Source: Cryptomeria japonica
Lineage: Eukaryota > Streptophyta > Pinopsida > Cupressales > Cupressaceae
Length of the DNA: 64,000 nucleotides
Assembly (NCBI RefSeq): GCF_030272615.1
Contig: NC_081407.1
Coordinates: 151,861,048 to 151,925,047, forward strand
Direction: 5' to 3'
Under the pieces are notes generated by a model. The model did no database searches. It was not told the origin of the DNA and saw only the letters and a program-made list of their open reading frames with translations. Both the position numbers and the translations under genes were made by a program. The stretch's first letter is position 1; every line of letters starts with the position of its first letter. Shown piece after piece: positions 52,358 to 62,872 of this stretch.

Positions 52358-53268
52358 CAAGGGAAGTGATACGTGATTCTTGCCAGACCAAAGGAGAGAA
52401 GAGATACCTACAAAGTGAATGTGCAGAAGGAGAAGAGGAGCCAAAATGGATCTGCATTAGCATTGAGTGTTGTTAATAGATCATTGTAATTCCTATTGAT
52501 CTCTAACCACTTCAACAGTTGTGAAATCCCTTAACAGGGTAGCCTTAACTAGGCTTGATGCAAAATCCCCTAACAGGGTAGCTTTAACGGGATTGATTCA
52601 AATCCCTTAACAGGGTAACTCAAAGTTAATGAGTTCTGAGAAGCTATAGAGCTCTGGAGATCCTTTAGATATTGAGTTCTTGAAATCCTCTAACAAGGTA
52701 ACCCTATCGAGTTTAACCCTTAACCAGGTGATCCCTAACAGGATCGGTTCCTAGCAGAACCTATTGTAATGTCTTTAACCAGACAAGGCTCCTAACAGAG
52801 CGGACTTCAAAAGAGTTCAAAAGGAACTTGTGGGTATTCATCCCCACCGTGGTTTTGCCCAATTGGGTTTCCACGTGAAAAATATGTGTGTCATGTGTAA
52901 TGCTTTTATCTTGTGATGCTTTGTTTTTGCCTGTTGAGTATATGATGGTTCTATGTTTTATGTCTATCTATAAAACATATTGAACTCACTATTATGAAGA
53001 TTTGATGTTAGTTTACCTGTTCAGGCATGAGAGTGTAATGGTACTATAGTATTGAGCTAAGAGGAAAGCTTAGTAAGTGACCGGTTTGTGACTGTTTGAG
53101 CTGTACTGGAGGTTATCGGTTGCACTCTGTATCAATCAGTATCCTTGTTTGTCAGTCATTTGGAGTATTTGCTATCAAACCGGTTTTGGACTGTATTTGT
53201 AATTGTACTGATTCACCCCTCCCCTCTCAGTACCGGTTTGGTACTAGTGGTTGATCATTGATTTATCA
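52358..53268 (+). repeat. Copia B 3' LTR, part 2
   Basis: Resumes at CAAGGGAAGTGATACGTG after the GTATC repeat (52353-52357) and runs to TTTATCA. CAATA at 53269-53273 closes the copia B target-site duplication. Confidence 0.95.
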
Positions 53269-53273
53269 CAATA

Positions 53274-53800
53274 TTCTTTGTATTTCTCAAGAAATTTGGT
53301 TTTCATAGCTTCCCAGCTGTCAACAGTATCTCTCCCAAGACTCATAAACCATCTTAGGGCTCCTTCTTTCAGAGTAGCAGGAAACGGTTTGAGTCTATGA
53401 GAATCAGTAGTATAACCATAGCTCCAGTAGAGGATATCAAATTTAAACAAAAAGGTGTTTAGATCCTCTGATACAAACCCATAAAACTTAAGGAGAACTA
53501 AAGCAGGGATATTCTTGAGGTTATTATTATTGTGTTGATCAGTGATAGGAAATTCAAAGGTAGATTGGCTAGGTTGATTTTGGGATGCCATCCTTGCTTG
53601 ATAAAGTATCAAGGCCAATGGGTTCTCAACAAGTTCTTGGTATGCAGGCTCATCAATGTTGACAAACAATTCAGCCAATGGGTTTATATCTTGGTCTCCA
53701 TCTTCAAATAAATTATAATCTTGCTCAAAATTATTACCAGGATAGGGGTCGTTAGGAAGAAACCTCCCTAAAGTGTCTCTTCTCCTAGGAATACAGTAGT
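53274..53800 (-). pseudogene. Athila gag, N-terminal part
   Basis: The minus-strand frame is open from about 53790. It reads RDTLGRFLPNDPYPGNN, then EPAYQELVENPLALI, FYGFVSEDLNTFLFKFDI, LKPFPATLKEGALRWFMSL and WEAMKTKFLEKYKEYC, the first half of the Retrotrans_gag domain. It ends where copia B begins (53273). The true start codon is unclear: an in-frame TAA lies just upstream of the conserved RRDTLGRF block. Confidence 0.9.
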
Positions 53801-53905
53801 ATTATCTATCATTACTCTATAAAGTGAAATGGAAATAGGGTTTTTTTAACTAGTGAAAACAAAGTACAACTATTAATGACTGCAAAGATTTCTAGTTTGA
53901 CACCA

Positions 53906-53923
53906 TCCCCAGCAACGGTGCCA
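53906..53923 (-). promoter_or_regulatory. Primer-binding site of the Athila element
   Basis: Minus-strand TGGCACCGTTGCTGGGGA, four T residues after the LTR end CAGCCA. It differs at two bases from the TGGCGCCGTTGCCGGGGA site (Asp-tRNA type) known for Athila elements. Confidence 0.9.
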
Positions 53924-53927
53924 AAAA

Positions 53928-56640
53928 TGGCTGGTCTTCTTAGTGGTTCAAAAATTAGAACTTGAAATCATACCTCAAGGATTGGACATCCAACTAAGTA
54001 ATTATCTCTCATCATGAAGGTTCATTTATTTGTCAACCTAAGGTGTATACTTGAAATGGGTCTGCAAGGTATATGCACTAGAAAGACTAAAACAACCACT
54101 TTTCCTATTGCTAGAATTGGAATGTTGCTCTAAGATAATGCTGGAAAAAAATAACTAAAATAATTGTAAGGAAAACTAACTACCTTCTAAGAAACATTTA
54201 AGAAAAATAGAACTTATTCATGATCATCAAACAGGGTTATACTCAGCTCATAGTGGCTACAGGAACAGTCATAGGAAGTATTCCAGTGGCTGCAGGAATA
54301 GTTTTTGATCAAGATAATGCTAAGTACAGAATAAGAAATGGCTGATAAAAGAAGCCAAAGGAATACTCACTAAGTGGGCCCCCTTAGCAAGTATCCAGAT
54401 AACTGAATCAAATGCTTGGAGCTTAAAGCGTCATCTTTATTGATTTAAAAGTACTTGACAACATAGCAAGTTATTATGATGATTTCCTCCCTTTCCTCCT
54501 TTCACCTTCCATGTTGTCTGATGGGGCTCTTCGTGGCTCTTCTTTGCTAGATTGGTGGGTGGAGGAGTTTGGTACAGAAGAACGAGTGGAGGCTGCAACA
54601 GCGATGGAGGCATTTTGGCATGGGTTTTTTGTGGCCTCTGTTTTTGGTCATCAGGGGTGTGCAGTGGTTCCTGTCAATGACCTTTTTTCTGCTCTTTCTT
54701 TGGTGGGTGGTGTTCTCCTACCTGTGTCTGGGATGGTTTCTGGGTAGATCTAGGACCCTAGCGGATCTCTTGTGGAGAGGCTCTATGTGTTCTCTCATCT
54801 CCTTTGTGTTGAGGATTTGTTGATATTTTGGCCTTTGGCGCTCTGGTTCTTCAAAGGAGCTTCTTTTTCGGTTCTTCTTTGTTAGGCTACTCTCCTATGG
54901 AGGTGGAGAGTTGTCTTTGGTGTGAACCTTTGAGAGGGGTTTCTTGGCTCTTTTTCTTTTCCCCTCCTTGTCTTTTAGAGGTGACCATATTTCCTATGGA
55001 GGTGGACATTTGGTGGAGGGGAAAGGGCTAGTTTCTGCTTGTTGCTTGAGAGTGTTGGTTGTTGTCTTTCTACTTCATTCTTCATCCTGTAGAGGTGGAG
55101 CTCTTTCCTATTGAGGTGGAGAGATGGAATGTTGGGGATTTTTGACTTTTGGTGCTCTTGTTGCTGGCTATGGATGTCTGTTTCTTCTCTCATGGGAGTC
55201 TCCTTGGGTGGGTCTGGAAGTTCTTTTTTCCAGACTCCCAGCTTGTCTCCTGGACTGGTTCCTTTTTGCTGTTTCTTGGTTTGGCCTCCTTCCTTCTATT
55301 TTTTGGGGTCTTTGTTCCCCCTTTTTCTAGTTGTGGGTTCTTGGTTTATCCTATAGGCAGATCAGTTGCTAATAGTTTTAAAGGGCCTAGTATGTCTTTC
55401 TGTTGTCTTTGGTTTGGGAAAAATCCTATGTTTGGAGTTCTGAGCTCATCATTTAAGGTTGAGGATGCCTGGCAAAACCCCTGGTTGCTGGTTTTGGGTT
55501 CTATTTTAAAACCCAGTTTGAAGGTTGAGGGAGCCTTTCAAAACCCCTACTGGCCAGATTCAAATTGTATGAATATTTGTTGTCATCTGGTGTTGTTATT
55601 GAAGGTTAGGGGTACCTTTCAAAACCCTAATAGTTGGCTGAGAGTGTTTGTTATACCCTCGATTATTACTATTTTGTGCTATAATTTGGAGTTGTAGCTT
55701 TGTTGGGTGTGGCGTGACTATACTGGTTATTGTTGGTTTTAATCATCTTTGCTGGATTTTGGCTACGGTTTTTCATTGTTTAGTTCTTTTAGCAGCCTGC
55801 TTTGTTGGGTTCTAGATCCCAATAAAATCTATTGGGTTTCGGGTCCCTCCAAAACCTATTGTATGGGGTTTTGGGTCCCCTCAAAACCTGTTTTTCCCCT
55901 AATGAAAAACATAGCAAGTTATTGAAAGTATGTTTTTCTAACTCAGAACTATATTACTATAACTAAAACTATCTTCTCCTCAACCACCGTACAAGAGAAG
56001 GTGGGAGGTTTATTTAAAGCATTAAATTCCTAATTAACTAGAACAACACTCCTAAATTTTAAGGATGATGTGTTTATTGAACAAGGAGAAAAAGAAGGTG
56101 AAATTACAAATGTTGAGAATCAGTCAAAGTTTGTTGGAACAACAGGGAGAATCTAGCATAACTTCAATCCTAAATCTACTCCTTCAACAAAGGAAATCAA
56201 TAAGTCTTCAGATAAGTCATAATGAACCACTTCCAACCGCCAACTGACTTCTTCAACAACAATCCTTGTTGTCCCTTTCCTAGCCAACAACTCCATAATC
56301 TTCAATTGTTGAACATCTTGGACCGGTTCAACATTCTTCTTTAATCCTGCATGAAATTGTTAACGTACACAAATATAGTCCTAATTATTCCTATTAGAAT
56401 AACATTCAAAATCTACATGCAACATTACCTTGGATATTCCTCATAGCATAATTACCTATTATATTGCATCAAAAATGAACATATATCAAATGAGTTTATG
56501 TCATATGACCATGCCATCAAGATATATAAAATATTATCACTTGGCAAAGGTTCTAAACTCAAAATACATAACTAGAATCCTAATGTCCTAGTAATGACAC
56601 ATACACATAGATAAAATAGAGCCATTTTTTTGGCTCATCA
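53928..56640 (-). repeat. Athila 5' LTR, split by a retroposon
   Basis: In element orientation the LTR runs from TGATGAGCCAAAAAAATGGC (right edge, exactly where the minisatellite begins) to GACCAGCCA before the PBS. Without the 1432-bp retroposon and one 16-bp repeat it is about 1265 bp. The right edge is inferred from the TG end and the abrupt change of sequence; no second LTR is available for comparison. Confidence 0.7.
54476..55907 (+). mobile_element. Unclassified retroposon, 16-bp target-site duplication
   Basis: 1432 bp flanked by AACATAGCAAGTTATT at 54460-54475 and 55908-55923. It ends TTTTTCCCCTAATGAAAA, a minimal A tail, which fits target-primed insertion by LINE machinery. It is T/G-rich with internal repeats: a CCTATGGAGGTGGAGAG-like word several times at 54890-55125, and a TTGAGG...CAAAACCCC word at 55455-55640. 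Frames reading through it (54511-54747, 55149-55697) are hydrophobic low-complexity sequence with no motif I recognise. It could be the 3' part of a truncated LINE or a non-autonomous family. Confidence 0.8.
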
Positions 56641-57230
56641 ACCCCTTAGGACAATATGGTGTCCTAAGGGGTCATATGGTGTTCTAACACATGTGTGGAC
56701 CCTTACGAACACATATGAACCCTAACAACACCATATGACCCCTTAGGACACCATATGACCCCTTAGGGCCATATCATGTCCATATGGTGTCCTAAAGGGT
56801 CATATGGTGTTCTAATGCATGAGTGGCCCCTTAGAACCCCATATGACCCCTTAGGACAATATGATGTCCTAAAGGATCATATGGTGTCCCAACACATTCC
56901 TAGCCCCTTAGAACCTCATATGACCCACCTGGCCCCTTAGAACCCCATATGACCCATAACAACACCTTGTGACCCCTCAAGACACCACATGACCCCTTAT
57001 AACACCATATGACCCCTTAGGACAATATGATTTCCTAATGGGTCATATGGTGTCCTAAGGGGACATATGGTGTCTTAAGGGGTTATATGGTGTTTGAACA
57101 CATATGTGGACCCTTAGAACCCCATATGACCCCTAATGACACCATATGACCCCTTAGGACACCATACGACCCCTTTTAACATCCTAGTACATGACATGAC
57201 CCCTTATGACACCATATTACCCCTTAGGAC
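56641..57230. repeat. Minisatellite of an about 20-bp CCCCTTAGGACACCATATGA motif
   Basis: Some 25-30 copies of CCCCTTAGGACACCATATGA or its reverse complement, with frequent variants (AGAACCCCATATG, AGGACAATATGATG). Runs of one orientation alternate with runs of the other, so the block has many inverted repeats centred on CATATG or between TTAGGAC and GTCCTAA. It is non-coding. Confidence 0.9.
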
Positions 57231-58574
57231 TGACAGTATAATGAAAGAATAAGGATCTGGTCAACTACTGAGAGGGGGGGTGAATCAGTAGATAGAAAAA
57301 CTAACAATAACTTTCACCAATCTCAGAATAAACCTCTCAAAGAAAACTTTAAACTGACAAGTTAAACCACTAAACTATAAATGCAATATCACTATCAAGA
57401 TAAATCGGATGACTATTACAAAAAATTAACAGTAAAACAACTTGAAACTCACAAACATCCAAATACTTTACTGACATAAGTAAAACCTCATTTTAGATTG
57501 TTGTCGGGTAATCATAACTTATCAAAGTGGATTAAGAAGTTAAGTGATTTAACCATAGTAAACATAACCACAAAAATATTCACCACTTGACACAATATTC
57601 TTGACGTGGAAACCCAAATGGGAAAAACCATGGTGAGATGAAACTCACAAGTTAACTATCTGAACTCTTCTGAAGTTCACCCTATTAGGAGCCAAGCCTG
57701 TTAAAACTTTTACAAAAAGTCCTGTTAAGAACAGATCTTGTTAGGGACCACCCAGTTAAGGGATTGACTATAATGCCCTATTAGAAGAAATACCCTGTGA
57801 GAAGTAACCTCAATAGAGGATTTGAAATCCAAGCTAATGGACAACCTGGTTAGAAAATTTGAATAACACTAAGCCTGTTAGAGCTTACTTGGTTAGGGGA
57901 TTTTAACTGGTCTAATTATTAGAAAACAACACGGGTTTGCTGATCTATTTGAATAGCACTACACTTGCTTGTTCAGATCCTTTTCATGCTCGTGTTTGCC
58001 TTTACACAAACTACAGATACATCATCCGGTTTGGCAACCACACACTGAACTAAAACTTTGCCAACTCTAAAACAAAACAACTCATTGACCTTATAAACAA
58101 ATCACTAGGTTGGTAACACAACAAAAACCTAATTCTCTCATAAAGATTACAAACAAGTCGGTTCAAGTATGACCATTGGATTACATAACAATCTCTGCAC
58201 ATCATTCAAGATAGCCTCGACCACTCCTTGATCATCGCTTCATCAAACTCAGTAACTCATCACACGGTTTGAATTACATGCAATATACTTGCTCATTCCC
58301 AAGATAAAAACCTTTATCTCAACATGCCAAAAACACTTTGAAACTCTTCTCATTCAACATGCATATGTGTCATAATCATTATCGATCATCATCACATCAT
58401 AAACCAATACAACCAATTCACCAAACTTAATCGATTAGGGTTTACCAGTTCACTCCACAAACTCACCTACTGGTTATAGTTCCCTTCACCAGCTCTTCCA
58501 ACTGGTTACAAAACAATATTATAACAACATCATTACGGTTAATTCAATGACAACATAACATTTCATTACTGCCA
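57231..58574 (-). repeat. Copia-type solo LTR inserted in the minisatellite
   Basis: A 1344-bp block with TG...CA ends. Plus-strand start TGACAGTATAATG is near-complementary to its end CATTACTGCCA. AGGAC stands at 57226-57230 and at 58578-58582, with three extra bases (AGA) before the right copy. On the minus strand it ends with the phrase CACCCCCCCTCTCAGTAG, like the ends of the copia A and B LTRs, and it holds the same CCTGTTAAG/CCTTAAC word cluster (57640-57950). No internal region, so a solo LTR. Confidence 0.78.
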
Positions 58575-58577
58575 AGA

Positions 58578-58816
58578 AGGACAATATGATGTCCTAATGG
58601 GTCATATGGTGTCCTAAGGGGTCATATGGTGTTCTAACACGTGTGGGCCTTGAAGACACCATGTGAACCCTTAGAACACCATATGACCCCTTAGGAACAT
58701 ATGATGTCCATATGGTGTCCTAGGGGGTCATATGGCATTTTAACAAATGTGTGGCCCCTTAGGACCCCTTATAACACCATATGACCCCTTAGGCCAATAT
58801 GATGTCCTAAGGGGTG
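58578..58816. repeat. Minisatellite, continuation right of the solo LTR
   Basis: Same motif in both orientations as at 56641-57230. It ends where GA-rich DNA begins. Confidence 0.88.
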
Positions 58817-59172
58817 AGAGATAGAGAGAAGGTAAGAGAGATTCCCAAGAGGTGGAGGGAGGGATGGTGAGAGAGAGAAAGAGAGGGTGAGAGATAGATA
58901 GAGCCTGAGTGATAGGGAAGAAGGGATGGAAGGAGAGTACAAGAGACTACATAAAGAGAGAGGTGAAGAGAGAGAGAGAGAGAGGTGAAGAGAGAGAGAG
59001 AGAGGGAGACAATGAGAAAAGAGAGATAATGAGAAATGGATAGAGGTAGGAGGAGAGAGGGAGATAATGGGAGAGAGATACACCTAAGAGAGGAGAGTGG
59101 GATACAGAGATAGAGGGAGAGACTTAAGAGATAAAGAATGGAAGAGAAAGAGAGTTGTAGAGAAATTTACAG

Positions 59173-59236
<64 letters not shown>

Positions 59237-59765
59237 TGTTAAGTGAAAAAGAGAAAGGGAGGGGGGGAGAGAGGGAGAGAGTGGGAGAGAGACACACTTG
59301 AGAGAGGAGAGTGATATAGAGAGATAGAGGGAGAGAGGGAGAGAGACTTAAGTGAGAAAGAGATGGAAAGAGAGTTACTGAGAGATAGAGAAGGAAGGAG
59401 AGAGAGAGGGAACAAGATGAAGAGGGAAAAAGAGTTAGAGGGAAAGAGAGAGAAAGAATGGGAGAGAGAGATAGATAAAGGTTAAGAGCGAGAGATTTGA
59501 CAAAGATAAGGAGATAGAGAGAGAGAGAGGGGGGGGGGGGAGAGAGTGAGAGATAGAGATAATTGAGAGAGGGAGAGAAAGAGAGAGCCCAAGTGAAAGA
59601 GGGAAAGAGAGGGATAGACAAAAGAGAGAGAGAGAGAGAGGGTGAGGGAGATGGAAAAGAGAGGGAGAGATACCTGAGAGAAGGAAGTAGAGAGAGAGAG
59701 ACCTAAGAGAGATAGAGGTAGGGGTTAAGGAAGAGAGAGGGGGAATGCAGGGAAGAGACCAGAGA
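58817..59765. repeat. GA-rich microsatellite, about 0.95 kb
   Basis: Nearly pure GAGA, GGGAGA and AGAGAT words, with one uninterrupted (AG)n run of about 58 bp at 59177-59234 and a run of about 12 G at 59529-59540. Long minus-strand Ser/Leu-rich frames across it are an artefact of the CT repeat. Confidence 0.93.
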
Positions 59766-60982
59766 GATAATGTTGATTACTAAAATTTGACTATCTGAAA
59801 TTTATATGAAAACTCTAAAAACTAGAATCTGCATTATAACTCCTAGAGATCTAGAACTGGACTTTCAAACATCTTGACAATATATACATAAAATATAACT
59901 TAAATGCTATAATTTATATATCTATTCCAAGAGAGAGAACACGTTTTGCTTTCTAACATGAAAAATTGCTTTGAAATACATTTGGCGTGTGTCAAATAAG
60001 ACGCACACCAAATGAATTTTTGATTTTTTTTCATTTGTCGCACACCAAGTTTGGCGTGCGCCATATTTGGCATGCACCAAGCATGCTGCCTTGGAAAACA
60101 CCAAGCCAAAGGCTTGAATTTGCCTTGGGCATCCAACCCAAAGGCTTGGACGCCCTTCTTAGGCTTGAGACGTGATTTCCAACAAATATTTAAAATTTTC
60201 TTACTTTTTTGTTTGTGCTCTCCACTAGGTTTGCACATGTTTCAATGCAATAAAAAAATACCATACAATCATCAAGCTCTCTCTTAGCTATCCAGCCATA
60301 TAATTCTTTTCAAATTTTGATAATGTTAAGGTCTTCTTCCATAATTTATTTTATTACTGCATCTGTTTTTTTGTCAAAAACCAACATGTTGTATTTCAAC
60401 CATAGATTTTTGCTCGTTTACCAAATTTTGGAAAAAAATACTTTTTTAGAAAATACATTCCATTCTACACAATTTTTTAAAAAATGATTTTGATTAGTTT
60501 TCACAAATTTTAGGGGGAGTATGCTCAAATTTTTGTTTTTTAGAATTTGTCCCTTAAAAAATTAGTTAAAAATCATATATTCATTAAAAAATTAGCCAAA
60601 AAATTTGGCATAAACTACATGGTGTTAGCTAATTTCTCACTAGAGTGATTTTAAAAATTCTAAAAAAAATGTTGACATTTTAGGGGGAGCACAACAGGTG
60701 CTATGATATATTTTTTGGAAAAAAATGCCATTTTGTGTGCTTCCAATTTTTGACACCCTTAATCTACACCATTTTAAAAAAATAGTAGTTTAGAAAGTAG
60801 ACTCAGAGCACTACAACTCTTGTTCTTGTTGCATCCTCATATTTTGAGTGTAACTATCTTCATTTTCTTGTCAAAGTTCAAATTTTGCTGATTTCAAAAA
60901 AAAGAAAAAAGTGGCATCTTAAAACCCCTTTTAGGTCTCCCATCTTTGTGCACTTACTCTTTACTAGCAAGTAAGACTGCAG
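59766..60982. other. AT-rich non-coding DNA with hairpins and PPT-like blocks
   Basis: 59970-60165 carries several short inverted repeats built on TTTGGCGTGTG / CGCACACCAAA and CCTTGG/CCAAGG words. Two copies of ATTTTAGGGGGAG (60507-60519 and 60678-60690) look like polypurine tracts, but no LTR start follows either. Probably the leader or 3' remains of a decayed Ty3 element joined by deletion to the pol fragment on its right. Confidence 0.5.
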
Positions 60983-61930
60983 TTTATTCTTTCTTTCGCA
61001 AGGTGAACTTCTTGAGAAGATTCATCCCAGACTTTGCTGAGAAGACCCTCATATCACAAATATGATGAAAGGAAAGTCTACTTTCCATTGGAGTGCGGAG
61101 GGGAAGGTTGTATTTAATGAGATCAAAGAGGAGATTGCACATGCTACAATTTTGGTGTGTCTTGACTATACCAAAGATTTTATTATGTACAATTATGCTT
61201 CTGAGCATACTCTTTCTGCCATCCTCATGCAAAATAATTCAAAGGAGATCATATTCCCAATTACATTCATGAGTTGTCCTCTTAAATCTCGTGAACTTAA
61301 ATACTCCTAGATGGAAACGCATGCATATGTTGTTGTTAAAGTAGTTAAGCATTTTCACTTCTACATTCTAAATTCTCATGTAGTTGAAATGGTCCCAGAT
61401 ACAGCAGACAAGTCAATTTTGACACAATAAGATTTCAGAACTAAGGAAAACTAGATTGCGAAGATCCGAGAGTATGATATGGAAGTTAAACCCATGAAAT
61501 TGGTTTGTGGGAAAGGACTGTATCAGTTGATTGCTGATAATAAGCCTGAATGCAAATGTGATGTTGATGAAGAGGTACATGAATATTTTCCCACAGTACT
61601 ATTTGTTAGTACAATTGATGAATGATATTCAAATATAGCTTATTTCCTTACATATGGAGAATGCCCTGAACATTTCACATATAAGGAAAAGAGAACTCTT
61701 AAGCTTAACTCTGCTAATTATGTGATTTGGAATAATTGTTTGTATAAGTGGAGCATTGATGGTACTTTCCTAAGATGTGTGGATAAGGCTCAACAGATTA
61801 AGCTTTTGGAATCATTCCATAAACTGGCATGCGACAGACATTTTTCAGAACCTATAATTACTCACAAGATATTGCAAGTAAAGTATTAGTAGCCTACCCT
61901 TTTTCAAGATGCATATGAATGAGTTCGTAA
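60983..61930 (+). pseudogene. Truncated Ty3 RT end, RNase H and integrase zinc finger
   Basis: Begins in the RT-RNase H connection (FFRKVNFLRRFIPDFAEKT), then FHWSAEGKVVFNEIKEEI and ASEHTLSAILMQ (RNase H start), FPITFMSCPLKSRELKYS, then the H-C-C zinc finger with LACDRHFSEP. RT fingers and palm, protease and gag are missing upstream. At least eight stops interrupt it. It differs from the Athila and Tat copies here and has no second RNase H. Confidence 0.88.
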
Positions 61931-62872
61931 ATGTGAATTGTGTCAACAATTCATTGGAAAGCCCAAGCTTGCAGCATTACCACTCAAGCCAGTGGTGATT
62001 GAGGAACCCTTTCAGAAGTGGGGTATTGAATTCATTGGTTCGATAAACCCAACATCAAGTGTTGGTCATTATTATGTTCTCATTGCTACCGACTATTTCA
62101 CCAAATGGGTGGAAGCAATACCTGTTAAGCATGCTACATCTGAGGTGGTATGCAATTTCATAAAGGAAACCATCATTTATAGGTTTGGTGTTCCAAACAA
62201 AATAGTAGCCGATAATGCTACTTTTTTCATCATTTGAAATTACTCAATTTTATTTTGGGTATAGCATCATCCTTTCTCACTTGTCAGACTATTATCCTCA
62301 GGGGAATGGTCAGGAAAAATCAACTAATAAGAATTTGGTGACTATAATTAAGAAGTTGGTTGATGAGAATCAGTGGTCTTGGTACAAAGCACTTTTTGAT
62401 GCATAATGGGCTGACCGTATTACTCCCAAGAGGGCCATTGGAATGTCCCAATTTTAGATTCTCTATGGCATTGATGAAAAAATTATGATTACATTCGAGC
62501 TACCTACACTCAAGTTGGCTAAGGCAATGGAAGCTGAGACTTTTGGTAATTCCCTTAACAAGCGCATCATGTTTCTCTCAGAACTTGAAGAGAAGTCTGT
62601 GAGTGATAGACCATTTTACAAAACATCAAAGTCAAGTAAATAAATTGTTTGATAAAAAAGCAAAGCCCAAAGAATTAAAAGTAGGAGATCTTGTTCTACT
62701 TTGGGATAAGAGAAGGTAACCCAAGGGAATGCACAAAAAAAATGATTCACTATGGATATGTCCATTCACAATTCGCCAAATTCATGGTGAGAATAGCTAT
62801 CTCTTGGCATATCAAGATGGGACACCATTATCGCTACCTCATAGTGGACAACACTTGAAGCTCTTCTCATAG
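61931..62872 (+). pseudogene. Truncated Ty3 integrase core and C-terminus
   Basis: CELCQQFIGKPKLAALPLKP closes the zinc finger. The core is WGIEFIGSINPTSSVGHYYV (Glu where the first catalytic Asp is usual), TDYFTKWVEAIPVKHA and YRFGVPNKIVADNATF (second Asp), then QGNGQEKSTNKN with the catalytic Glu after a frame slip near 62230. The C-terminus has LKVGDLVLLWDKRR and LPHSGQHLKLFS, ending TAG at 62870-62872. No chromodomain is seen. Confidence 0.9.

Larger units (their letters stand above)
38132..53268 (+). mobile_element. Ty1/copia element B, inserted in Athila gag (TSD CAATA)
   Basis: About 7.6 kb long without the 7.5-kb insertion in its 3' LTR. LTR 38132-39736, PBS 39739-39750, one polyprotein frame 39807-43901, PPT 44135-44149, 3' LTR 44150-44821 plus 52358-53268. 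Both CAATA copies are perfect. It is less decayed than copia A: the coding frame has no frameshift, only stops. Confidence 0.96.
10949..56640 (-). mobile_element. Athila-like Ty3/gypsy element, split by three later insertions
   Basis: The pieces line up in one order and one orientation: 5' LTR 53928-56640, PBS 53906-53923, gag 53274-53800, [copia B], gag 37086-38131, [Tat element], gag end and protease 13090-13826, RT and RNase H 11077-12663, integrase start 10949-11076, [copia A]. RT wording (LPFIDQVLDSLAGKEYFSFLD, APEDQEKTTFTCPWGTYSY, YMDDF) and a TGGCACCGTTGC primer site fit the Athila lineage. Its 3' half (rest of integrase, 3' LTR) is not recognisable left of copia A, so it is deleted or outside the window. 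About 5.8 kb of its own sequence remains. Confidence 0.85.

Noticed and set aside
54511-55697. Hydrophobic plus-strand frames in the retroposon that look like membrane proteins
   Set aside because: T-rich DNA yields Phe/Leu-rich frames; three frames overlap in the same region and none has a family motif.
56641-57230. Regular short repeats resembling a CRISPR array
   Set aside because: The repeats are about 20 bp, in both orientations, without unique spacers of constant length, and lie in plant DNA.
58769-59621. Long Ser/Leu-rich minus-strand frames
   Set aside because: They are translations of the CT strand of the GA microsatellite and have no start context or domain.
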